The position numbers and the translations under genes were made by a program. DNA of 11,643 bases from Acidimicrobiia bacterium (GTDB lineage Bacteria; Actinomycetota; Acidimicrobiia; Acidimicrobiales; AC-14). The first letter of the stretch is position 1. Every line of letters begins with the position of its first letter. This document shows positions 6,681 through 11,643 of this stretch, one piece after another. The stretch spans positions 1 through 11,643 of the forward strand of contig JAFASB010000423.1 in the NCBI GenBank assembly GCA_019244985.1, in the 5' to 3' direction. The notes beneath the pieces are model-generated. The model did not search any database. It saw only the letters and a list, made by a program, of their open reading frames with translations, and was not told where the DNA came from.

Positions 6681-7067
6681 TTACTCCGGCCTGACCCGGG
6701 CCGCCTCGGCTTCGGCCTCGGCCTGGTGCTCGACGCAGAAGCGCGCCGCCGGCAGGGCCTCGAGGCGCTCCTCGGGGATTGGCTTGCCATCGAATTCGCA
6801 GGTGCCGTAGCTGCCGTCGTCGAGGCGCTGCAGGGCATGTTCGACGTCGGCCAGTTCGGCCTCGACCTGCTCGAGGATCGACAAGTCCTTCTCACGCTCG
6901 AAGGTTTCGGTGCCGACGTCGGCCTGATGCTGGTCGATCGACGACAGCTCGCCGATGGACTCGTCCTCGGACTCCTCGGTGAGACGCTCACTGTCGAAGT
7001 CGCTCTTCACGGCGACGAGCCGCTCGCGCTCCGCCTCGAGCCGCTGCCTGGCCTCGTCTGCTTCCAT
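6681..7067 (-). CDS. DksA/TraR-family protein with variant Cys/Asp/Cys/His zinc site
   Basis: A 128-residue protein. Residues 1-85 are very charged and predicted coiled coil. The C-terminal motif YGTCEFDGKPIPEERLEALP (87-106) followed by ARFCVEH (108-114) is the DksA/TraR finger. Canonical proteins have CxxC...CxxC. Here the pattern is Cys90-x2-Asp93...Cys111-x2-His114. His in the last position is common in actinobacterial members as I recall; Asp in the second is less usual, so zinc binding is uncertain. Family members insert their coiled coil into the RNA polymerase secondary channel or act as stress regulators; whether this one does is unknown. The start at ATG 7067 has only AGG upstream. 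It lies 38 bases after the secreted-peptide gene and 17 before the ABC1 gene, in the middle of a minus-strand cluster headed by a sigma factor. Confidence 0.88.
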   Translation of the reverse strand: MEADEARQRLEAERERLVAVKSDFDSERLTEESEDESIGELSSIDQHQADVGTETFEREKDLSILEQVEAELADVEHALQRLDDGSYGTCEFDGKPIPEERLEALPAARFCVEHQAEAEAEAARVRPE

Positions 7068-7105
7068 GCAGCGAGCCTACCGGCAGGGTCGTTGAGCTCG
7101 TTCTG

Positions 7106-7282
7106 TCAGCAGAGAGCCTTGTTGATGAGCGGAATCCAAAGGCAGACGATCGAATGCGCGCCGGCGGTCTGGGGCTGCAGGACGGGTTGTGACGGTGCCG
7201 CCTTGGCGGGCGTCAGCATTCCGACGGCGAAACTTGCGGCGACGAGCACCGCGACCAGGATGATCGCAACGCGCTTTCTCAC
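7106..7282 (-). CDS. Small secreted peptide, translationally coupled to the sigma factor
   Basis: A 58-residue frame starting at GTG 7282, whose GTGA overlaps the TGA stop of the sigma gene by 3 bases (7280-7282 and 7279-7281). The layout is typical of translational coupling. The N-terminus MRKRVAIILVAVLVAASF is a classic signal peptide: basic residues, then a hydrophobic core. The probable cleavage site is after PAKA (25-28), giving a mature peptide of about 30 residues. This ends in HSIVCLWIPLINKALC (43-58), with Cys47 and Cys58 able to form a disulfide loop of ten residues. Uncleaved, it could be a membrane-anchored peptide. I recognise no family. Its position suggests an envelope ligand, co-regulator or target of the membrane-anchored sigma factor, which is inference. 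Confidence 0.65.
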   Translation of the reverse strand: MRKRVAIILVAVLVAASFAVGMLTPAKAAPSQPVLQPQTAGAHSIVCLWIPLINKALC

Positions 7283-8349
7283 GAATGACCCCCAGAGATC
7301 GCGGGCTGAACAAGTGCGGCCACCGGGCTCGGGTCGACGGCGAAGCCGGCGATGCCCTGCACGTTGACGCGGATGGGAGCGTTCTTGCTCTTCGCCTGCG
7401 CCTCGTCGGCGGTCATGAGACGCGGCGCGAGATCGTTCACCGACGGCGGCGCGGCGGTCGGTGACGCCGCCGTGGGCGGGGCCGGCGTCGACACCACGGA
7501 ATTCGCGCGCGTTGTCGTCCCTCCAGACGCGCTGGCCGGCGCAGACGAAGTAGCGCTGACCGGCGCGGCCTGGAGTTGGACGACGGATGTCGGCGGCACC
7601 GTCGGCTGGACCTGACGGGAGGTATAGGAGGTAGCGCCGACCGCGCCGCCGACAACGGTTACGGCGATGGCGCCGGCCGCGACCTTGGCGAGAAGGGGAG
7701 AGGTCAGCTCGGTGTGCTCGCCGACGCGCGTGGCGATGCGGTTGCGCCATCGCGTCGCCCAGCGGCCGAGGGCGGGCAACAGGGCGAGGGCGCCGAGCTT
7801 GCCCTCGCCGGTGATAGCGAGAAAACGGGCACGGAAGGACTGGCGGGCGCGATGGAGGGTGACGTCGACGGCACCTGTGCTGCAGCCCAGCTCCTCGGCG
7901 ATCTCTCGGCTGGGGTGGCCCTCGGCCCACAACGACAGCGCTGCCTGGTGGCGTGGGTTCAGGTCGCGGAGGGCGGCGCGCACGAACGCGCTGTCCATGG
8001 CGTCGAAGACCGAGTCGACGACGACGTCGCCACCATCGGCGTCGGCGAGCGCGGCGACAGGCTTGCGCTTGCAGCGGTCGTTGCAGACGTTGGCGGCGAT
8101 GACGCGCAGCCATGGGTAGAAGCGGCGGTCGCCGCCGAAGGTCGGCAGGGCGCGGTAGGCCTTGACCAGCGCTTCCTGGGCGGCCTCTTCGGCGTCGTAG
8201 GGATCGCCGAGGCGGCGCTGGCAGAAGCGGCGGAGACGACCGAAGTAGCGGCGGTACAGGTCGGCGAAGGCTTCTTCGTCACCCGTTTGGAACCGCTCGA
8301 CAAGCGCGGCATCGCGGTCCAGATCGACGTCGTCTGCTCGTAACGCCAC
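7279..8349 (-). CDS. ECF-type sigma-70 factor with fused C-terminal membrane anchor and outer tail
   Basis: A 356-residue protein. Residues about 13-96 are sigma-70 region 2, with LVERFQTGDEEAFADLYRRY and DAEEAAQEALVKAYRALP (52-69). Residues 118-176 are region 4, with helix-turn-helix REIAEELGCSTGAVDVTLHRAR (148-169). Unlike ordinary ECF factors it continues: a basic/hydrophobic stretch (184-210), a transmembrane helix about 219-242 (LLAKVAAGAIAVTVVGGA), a Pro/Ala/Ser/Thr-rich segment (247-305) and a short tail ending AISGGHS. The basic side before the helix places the sigma domains in the cytoplasm and the tail outside. There is no HxxxCxxC anti-sigma zinc motif. Release by proteolysis would be a natural activation route (inference). 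GTG 8349 is chosen because GGGGGG lies 7 bases upstream; GTG 8394 is in frame but lacks a site. First gene of the minus-strand run. Confidence 0.88.
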   Translation of the reverse strand: MALRADDVDLDRDAALVERFQTGDEEAFADLYRRYFGRLRRFCQRRLGDPYDAEEAAQEALVKAYRALPTFGGDRRFYPWLRVIAANVCNDRCKRKPVAALADADGGDVVVDSVFDAMDSAFVRAALRDLNPRHQAALSLWAEGHPSREIAEELGCSTGAVDVTLHRARQSFRARFLAITGEGKLGALALLPALGRWATRWRNRIATRVGEHTELTSPLLAKVAAGAIAVTVVGGAVGATSYTSRQVQPTVPPTSVVQLQAAPVSATSSAPASASGGTTTRANSVVSTPAPPTAASPTAAPPSVNDLAPRLMTADEAQAKSKNAPIRVNVQGIAGFAVDPSPVAALVQPAISGGHS

Positions 8350-8405
8350 CCAGCGGCCCCCCGCGAAGTCGTGCGCCTTCTGCTCTGTGCGCACGCAAAC
8401 AGTTC

Positions 8406-8438
8406 GCCACTGTAGGTGGCATTTCCTCTTTGTGCGAA
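8406..8438 (-). promoter_or_regulatory. Candidate promoter with overlapping dyad for the sigma gene
   Basis: On the minus strand, TTCGCA (8438-8433) and TACAGT (8414-8409) are separated by 18 bases. Each matches four of six bases of the housekeeping -35 and -10 consensus. A small dyad, GCCAC-5-GTGGC (8406-8420), covers the -10. The start codon would be about 50 bases downstream. Weak matches; no clear ECF-type autoregulatory site was found. Confidence 0.3.
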
Positions 8439-8496
8439 TGGCTGTGTAAGGCGGGGCGCCGACCGTCGTTCCCCTCCTGAACGACCGCTGGAAGCC

Positions 8497-8501
8497 GGAG
8501 G
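8497..8501 (+). promoter_or_regulatory. Ribosome binding site selecting GTG 8510
   Basis: GGAGG ends 8 bases before the GTG at 8510. The in-frame GTG at 8501 overlaps this motif and so is unlikely to be the start. Confidence 0.65.
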
Positions 8502-8509
8502 TGGATGCG

Positions 8510-8926
8510 GTGTCCGACGCCATGGCCCTCGTCACCGTGGGGAGCACAGATTTGGGTGCGTTGCGCGGTCTGACGGACGCGTTCCGCGCGGCCGATCTTC
8601 CGGTCGTGCACGTCGTAGACACCACCGCGCTCGACGAGGTCGCGTCCGACTGCGAGCTCGACGTCGAGCTGCTCGACGCCGGCGGCGTCCAGACGATGTG
8701 CCGCGGCGAGATGGCGATGGCCCTCGGTACCGGGGGCGCGTTCGACGCCACCCCCCTCGACGCCCTGCTGCGCGGGCTGGGCGTCGACACCATCATCGTC
8801 GGCGGCCCGATCGCGTCGGCGCGCGTGAGTGCGTCGGTGACTGCCGCGGAGTTGCGCGGCTACCGGGTGCTGCTCGCCACCGAGGAGTTGGCTGTCACCC
8901 TCGGTGCGTATCTGCGGGCCGCTTGA
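8510..8926 (+). CDS. Isochorismatase-fold protein lacking the catalytic cysteine
   Basis: A 138-residue protein. ADLPVVHVVD (28-37) and LDALLRGLGVDTIIVGG (83-99), then AAELRGYRVLLATEELA (112-128), follow the strand order of the isochorismatase/cysteine-hydrolase fold. Active members have G-V-x-T-[DN]-x-C-V at the position that here reads GGPIASARV (98-106). Aligning on the following RGYRV puts Arg105 where the catalytic Cys should be. The usual N-terminal Asp of the Asp-Lys-Cys triad is also not evident. It is therefore probably a pseudoenzyme, or a binding or regulatory protein, or a divergent enzyme. GTG 8510 is chosen for its GGAGG 8 bases upstream. It is divergently arranged to the sigma gene with about 160 bases between the starts, so the two may share regulation. 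Assignment to the fold is moderately sure; function is unknown. Confidence 0.65.
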   Translation: MSDAMALVTVGSTDLGALRGLTDAFRAADLPVVHVVDTTALDEVASDCELDVELLDAGGVQTMCRGEMAMALGTGGAFDATPLDALLRGLGVDTIIVGGPIASARVSASVTAAELRGYRVLLATEELAVTLGAYLRAA

Positions 8927-8934
8927 CGGGGGAC

Positions 8935-8981
8935 GCCGGTGCGAGCCCGGGGGTGTCCCCAGCGCCCTCGGGCCCGCCGGC
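8935..8981 (+). terminator. Imperfect GC-rich stem-loop, possible terminator
   Basis: GCCGG (8935-8939) pairs with CCGGC (8977-8981), and GCCCG (8945-8949) with CGGGC (8969-8973), around a C-rich loop. It begins 9 bases after the stop of the isochorismatase-fold gene. No T-tract follows. Confidence 0.3.
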
Positions 8982-9007
8982 CTTACGTCTGTAAATGGGC
9001 GTTGACT

Positions 9008-9027
9008 CACCGTGCACGCTGACGGTG
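9008..9027 (+). repeat. Inverted repeat in the ANTAR leader
   Basis: CACCGT and ACGGTG form a 6-bp stem with an 8-base loop, upstream of the ANTAR gene. With the dyad at 9056-9072 it makes two stem-loops in the leader. The loops are not the six-base loops expected for ANTAR RNA targets. Confidence 0.3.
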
Positions 9028-9055
9028 CGATTGCGTATCTTTTCAATTGCAAAGA

Positions 9056-9072
9056 CGTTGGTGACACCAACG
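9056..9072 (+). promoter_or_regulatory. Perfect 8-bp dyad adjoining the ANTAR ribosome binding site
   Basis: CGTTGGTG, one central A, then CACCAACG form a perfect palindromic pair. Its last base is the first base of the GGAGG ribosome binding site (9072-9076). As DNA it looks like an operator for a dimeric repressor; as RNA it is a 7-bp hairpin with a 3-base loop placed to hinder ribosome access. Confidence 0.5.
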
Positions 9073-9080
9073 GAGGGAGG
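9072..9080 (+). promoter_or_regulatory. Ribosome binding site for the ANTAR gene
   Basis: GGAGGGAGG abuts the ATG at 9081, with GGAGG 4 bases upstream. It favours this start over the in-frame GTG at 9012. Confidence 0.7.
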
Positions 9081-9389
9081 ATGGAGAACCAGCCCGACCG
9101 GGATGACAACGAGCTGATTCAGAAGCTGACCGACAAGGTGGAGGGTCTCGAGGAGGCGCTGCTGAGCCGGGATGTGATTGGCCAGGCGAAGGGCATCCTC
9201 ATGGAGCGACTCCATCTCACGTCGGACCAGGCGTTCGAGCAGTTGCGTGACACGTCCCAGAAGGTCAACCGCAAGGTCAAAGACATCGCGGCCGAGCTCG
9301 CACAAACCGGCGAGTGGCCGACGATCGTCGCCACGAACATGAACGGCAACGGGAACGGGAACGGCCACGGCCGGCATGCGCCGCCCTAA
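9081..9389 (+). CDS. Stand-alone ANTAR-domain RNA-binding regulator
   Basis: A 102-residue protein. Residues 23-78 are an ANTAR domain: LEEALLSRDVIGQAKGILME (23-42), then AFEQLRDTSQKVNRKVKDIA (51-70) and AELAQTGEW. ANTAR domains form three-helix bundles that bind paired hexaloop hairpins in nascent RNA and act as antiterminators, normally under control of a receiver or GAF sensor. Here only about 22 charged residues (probable coiled coil) precede it, so sensing must come from a partner or from expression level. The C-terminus ends in an Asn-Gly repeat, MNGNGNGNGHG (87-97), encoded by tandem hexamers. The ATG at 9081 follows GGAGGGAGG directly. Its stop overlaps by 4 bases the stop of the convergent oxidoreductase gene. 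Confidence 0.9.
   Translation: MENQPDRDDNELIQKLTDKVEGLEEALLSRDVIGQAKGILMERLHLTSDQAFEQLRDTSQKVNRKVKDIAAELAQTGEWPTIVATNMNGNGNGNGHGRHAPP
9342..9371 (+). repeat. Tandem hexamer repeat inside the ANTAR gene
   Basis: Five hexamers in a row: AACGGC, AACGGG, AACGGG, AACGGC, CACGGC. They encode the Asn-Gly tail. Such a short array is prone to copy-number change in whole codons. Confidence 0.7.
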
Positions 9390-10945
9390 GCGCGCAGGTC
9401 GGCGACGACTGCCATCGCCGCGTTGCGACCGTTGAGCCCGATGACGCTGCCGCCGGGGTGGGTCGCCGCGCCGCAGAGGTAGAGACCGTCGACCGGCGTC
9501 CGCGGGGCGAAGCGCCGGTCCCACATCTGGTCGGGCAGGCACTCGCCCTGGAAGATGTGGCCGCCGGTCAGACCGATCCGCGCCTCCACGTCGGGCGGGG
9601 CCAGCACCTGGCGGCCGACCACGACGTCACGGACGTCGGGCGCGAAGCGGGCGATCGAGTCGAGGGCCAGGTCCGCGATCTCGTCTCTTCTCACGTCCCA
9701 GTCGCCGTCGGCCAGGGTGTGCGGCACGTACTGGGCGAACACGCTCATGGTCTGGCCGCCGGGCGGGGCGATCGAGTCGTCGTAGGCGGTGTGGAAGTAG
9801 AGCTCGCACCACTGCGGCGCGGGAATGCCACGCCGGCTCTGCTCGTACGCGGCCTGGGTGTCGTCGACGCCGGTGCTGATCGTCACCGACCCGCGGTAGG
9901 GCGTGCGGTCCTCGTGCTCGGCGGCGGCGGTGAACTTCGGCAGGCGTGACAGCGCGCAGTTGATCTTCAACACCGGGCTGTCGCTCTTCCACTCGTCGAC
10001 CCGGCGCTTGAAGACGGCGGGGGCGGCATCGCTCGCGAGGAGCGCAAGGGTGCGCTTCGGATCGGCGTTGGAGACGACGGCCCGGGCGCGGATGTGGTCG
10101 CCGCCTTCGAGCACGACACCGTCGCCGGGCTCGATGGCGGCCACCGGCGCGTCGATCCGGACCTCGGCGCCGGCCTCCTCGGCCGCAGCCTTGAGCGCGA
10201 AGGACACGCGGCCCATGCCGCCGTGCACATAGCCCCACGCCCCGGGCACACCGTCGAGCGTCCCCATCCCGTGCATGAGGTGGATGGCGGCCGTGCCCGC
10301 GTCGCGCGGACCGGCGTTGGTGCCGATGCACCCCTGGCCGTGGAGTGCCGTGCGCATCCGGTCGCTCTTGACGTAGCGCTCGACGACGTCGGCGATCGGT
10401 GCGTTGAACACGACGTCGATGGGCTCCGCGTCGTTGCCGAGGAGCGATTCGATCTCGTCACGCGTCGGCGCGTCGCCGACCCAGGTGTCTCGCGTTCGAT
10501 TGCGGAGGGAGTCACGGATGCGGCCGAAGAGGTCGGCGTAGGCGAAGTACCCGTCGACGTCGCCAGGCGCGATCGCGTCGATCGACGCCGCCGTCTTCTT
10601 GTCGTCGTGCCACATGGTGAACGCGCTGCCGTCGTCGAACGGGCACCAGATGTGCGGGTCGATCGTGTGCACGCGGTAGCCGTGGCGCCGGAGGTCGAGC
10701 TCGTCGATCACCAGCGGGTCGAGCAGGCCGACGAGGTAGGCGCAGGGACTCACGATCCAGCGGTCGTCGTCGAACGGGGTCTCCAGCGTGCACGCCCCAC
10801 CCACGCGGTCCCGCCGCTCGAGCACGAGCGTCCGCAGCCCCTGCTTGGCCAGGTAGGCCGCCGCCGTCAGCCCGTTGTGCCCGGCCCCGACAACGACCAC
10901 ATCCCAGACTCCCCCGGCCGTTCTCGGGGTGGATAGCCGGCTCAC
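9386..10945 (-). CDS. FAD-dependent oxidoreductase, PYROXD2/CrtI-like amine-oxidase fold
   Basis: A 519-residue flavoprotein. The N-terminal dinucleotide motif is DVVVVGAGHNGLTAAAYLA (15-33), followed by VLERRDRVGGAC. The C-terminal FAD motif is VDGLYLCGAATHPGGSVIGL, then NGRNAAMAV. Length and these motifs place it with phytoene-desaturase-related NAD(P)/FAD-dependent oxidoreductases such as PYROXD2. No carotenoid genes are near, so the substrate is unknown. It has no signal peptide. The GTG at 10945 keeps residues before the first FAD strand, as the family requires, but it has no Shine-Dalgarno site and sits in the loop of a long hairpin. An alternative GTG 45 bases downstream has GGGGGA 9 bases ahead but would begin inside the first strand. 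It follows the aldo/keto reductase gene by about 37 bases and may be co-transcribed with it. Confidence 0.92.
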   Translation of the reverse strand: MSRLSTPRTAGGVWDVVVVGAGHNGLTAAAYLAKQGLRTLVLERRDRVGGACTLETPFDDDRWIVSPCAYLVGLLDPLVIDELDLRRHGYRVHTIDPHIWCPFDDGSAFTMWHDDKKTAASIDAIAPGDVDGYFAYADLFGRIRDSLRNRTRDTWVGDAPTRDEIESLLGNDAEPIDVVFNAPIADVVERYVKSDRMRTALHGQGCIGTNAGPRDAGTAAIHLMHGMGTLDGVPGAWGYVHGGMGRVSFALKAAAEEAGAEVRIDAPVAAIEPGDGVVLEGGDHIRARAVVSNADPKRTLALLASDAAPAVFKRRVDEWKSDSPVLKINCALSRLPKFTAAAEHEDRTPYRGSVTISTGVDDTQAAYEQSRRGIPAPQWCELYFHTAYDDSIAPPGGQTMSVFAQYVPHTLADGDWDVRRDEIADLALDSIARFAPDVRDVVVGRQVLAPPDVEARIGLTGGHIFQGECLPDQMWDRRFAPRTPVDGLYLCGAATHPGGSVIGLNGRNAAMAVVADLRA

Positions 10946-10969
10946 GGCCGGTTATCCACCCCGAGAACG
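10919..10969. repeat. Long perfect inverted repeat around the oxidoreductase start
   Basis: A 17-base arm (10919-10935) is exactly complementary to 10953-10969. The stem continues inward by one G-U and four more pairs (10936-10940 with 10948-10952), leaving a 7-base loop, CTCACGG. The GTG start of the oxidoreductase is largely within that loop. It begins 14 bases after the stop of the aldo/keto reductase gene, a normal place for a terminator, but no T-tract follows on either strand. Confidence 0.9.
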
Positions 10970-10982
10970 CAGGGTTGACGGG

Positions 10983-11643
10983 TCAGATGCGCTCCAGGGC
11001 GGCGCCGTCAAAGAGGGGTTCGATCCCGTGGGCGTCGACGTCGGCCTGCAGCTCGTCGTCGGCCGGCCGCGTCGTGGCTCGCGGTGCGCTCGCGGCGTCG
11101 AGCGTCGGCCGCAGAAGCCGACCGTCACTGGAGCTGTTGAGGAACAGCTGCGGATTGGAGAGCACGTAGCGGACGGCGCGGTCGATCGCGCCTCCATCGT
11201 CGAGCGGCTCGTACCAGCTGAAGTGGCGGCCGTCGTCGCCGTCGGGCCAGCGCCGGCGAGCGACGGCCTTGATCGTCTGCACGGCGACGTTGCGCTCGGC
11301 GCAGGTCTCGAGGAGCGCCTCGACGTCGTGGCGGTAACCGGGCTGGGCCATGAGGGTGAAGTTGTAGGGCAGGAGCACCGCGTCGAAGTCGAAGCGTTCG
11401 AGGCTGCGGGCGTGCATGCCGGCGATGCGCAGGCCGTGGCCGGTCACGCCGATGAACCGCGTGAGCCCCTCGTCGCGCGCCTTCGCCAGCGCTGCGACGG
11501 CACCGTCGGGGCGGAAGGCCACGTCCCATTCGTGGTCCTCGACCAGGTTGTGGAGCTGGATCATGTCGACGTGGTCGACGCCGAGCCGCTCGAGAGACTT
11601 CTCCAGCTGGGCGCGCGCCGCCGGCCCGGTCCGCTCGCCGGTC
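10983..11643 (-). CDS. Aldo/keto reductase-family protein, 5' end outside the window
   Basis: About 219 codons are visible; the frame runs off the right edge (first full codon at 11642), so the N-terminus with the catalytic Asp, Tyr and Lys is missing. Visible hallmarks are SLERLGVDHVDMIQLHN, whose His (codon 11552-11550) matches the fourth tetrad residue. FIGVTGHGL, VLLPYNFTLM and VQTIKAVARRRW follow as later barrel strands. The NADPH-binding helix region IDRAVRYVLSNPQLF comes near the C-terminus. Family members reduce aldehydes or ketones with NADPH; the substrate is not deducible. The stop is TGA at 10985-10983, followed by a long hairpin and the FAD oxidoreductase gene on the same strand. 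Confidence 0.88.
   Translation of the reverse strand, partial: TGERTGPAARAQLEKSLERLGVDHVDMIQLHNLVEDHEWDVAFRPDGAVAALAKARDEGLTRFIGVTGHGLRIAGMHARSLERFDFDAVLLPYNFTLMAQPGYRHDVEALLETCAERNVAVQTIKAVARRRWPDGDDGRHFSWYEPLDDGGAIDRAVRYVLSNPQLFLNSSSDGRLLRPTLDAASAPRATTRPADDELQADVDAHGIEPLFDGAALERI

Noticed and set aside
5551..6810. 419-residue plus-strand open frame opposite the ABC1 gene
   Set aside because: It is antisense to a protein with all family motifs and has no recognisable domain.
7283..8113. Long Arg-rich frame in phase with the secreted peptide
   Set aside because: It is a shadow of the sigma gene; only the part from GTG 7282 has a signal peptide and gene-like composition.
8350..8796. N-terminal extension of the sigma factor frame to 505 residues
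   Set aside because: The extra stretch is Ser/Pro/Thr-rich antisense of the isochorismatase-fold gene, resembles no sigma region, and GTG 8349 has a suitable ribosome binding site.
9002..9041. TTGACT and TATCTT as a promoter for the ANTAR gene
   Set aside because: The spacing is 28 bases, too long for a sigma-70 promoter, and no -10 lies at 16-18 bases.
8935..9072. Stem-loops in the ANTAR leader as the protein's own dual-hexaloop RNA target
   Set aside because: Neither hairpin has the six-base loop expected for ANTAR targets.
9012..9080. Earlier GTG start for the ANTAR protein
   Set aside because: It would translate through the dyad and ribosome binding site; ATG 9081 directly follows GGAGGGAGG.
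1..11643. CRISPR arrays, tRNA or rRNA genes, insertion sequences, phage genes
   Set aside because: No repeated spacer structure, tRNA-like cloverleaf, rRNA signature or transposase/integrase motif was seen on either strand by eye.

Overview
The window is GC-rich, densely packed bacterial DNA that looks like an actinobacterial chromosome, possibly Acidimicrobiia-like. Pointers are a nickel superoxide dismutase, an ANTAR regulator, a DksA/TraR protein of the actinobacterial Cys/His-variant type, frequent GTG starts and strong purine-rich Shine-Dalgarno sites. The taxon is an inference from gene content. No tRNA, rRNA, CRISPR array, transposase or integrase is visible, and no gap without a gene exceeds about 170 bases.

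Layout. Left edge, plus strand: a nickel superoxide dismutase (sodN) and a PuuD-type membrane protein without a cytochrome domain. These converge on a long minus-strand run from about 8349 down to 1267. In transcription order the run contains: an ECF-type sigma factor carrying its own C-terminal membrane helix and an outer Pro/Ala/Ser-rich tail; a 58-residue secreted peptide gene whose GTG start overlaps the sigma stop; a DksA/TraR-type regulator; an ABC1/AarF/UbiB-family kinase-like protein; and a secreted beta-helix protein. After a structured 107-base leader follow an alpha/beta hydrolase, a double-hotdog MaoC-like dehydratase and a fusion of a MoaD/ThiS ubiquitin-like domain to a CdsA-like membrane domain. 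Close spacing suggests at least two operons: sigma to beta-helix, and hydrolase to MoaD-CdsA.

Divergent from the sigma gene, on the plus strand, lie an isochorismatase-fold protein lacking its catalytic cysteine and a stand-alone ANTAR protein. The ANTAR gene has a perfect 8-bp dyad touching its ribosome binding site. It meets tail to tail, with a 4-bp overlap, a minus-strand FAD-dependent oxidoreductase of the PYROXD2/CrtI type. A long inverted repeat contains that gene's predicted GTG start, and a 5'-truncated aldo/keto reductase runs off the right edge.

Most unusual: (1) the membrane-tethered sigma factor translationally coupled to a tiny exported peptide, a possible self-contained envelope-signalling module; (2) the MoaD-CdsA fusion with an internal Gly-Gly-Ser junction, recalling the processed MoaX fusion of mycobacteria; (3) mutually exclusive pairings around the hydrolase ribosome binding site; (4) a start codon inside the loop of a ~22-bp hairpin.
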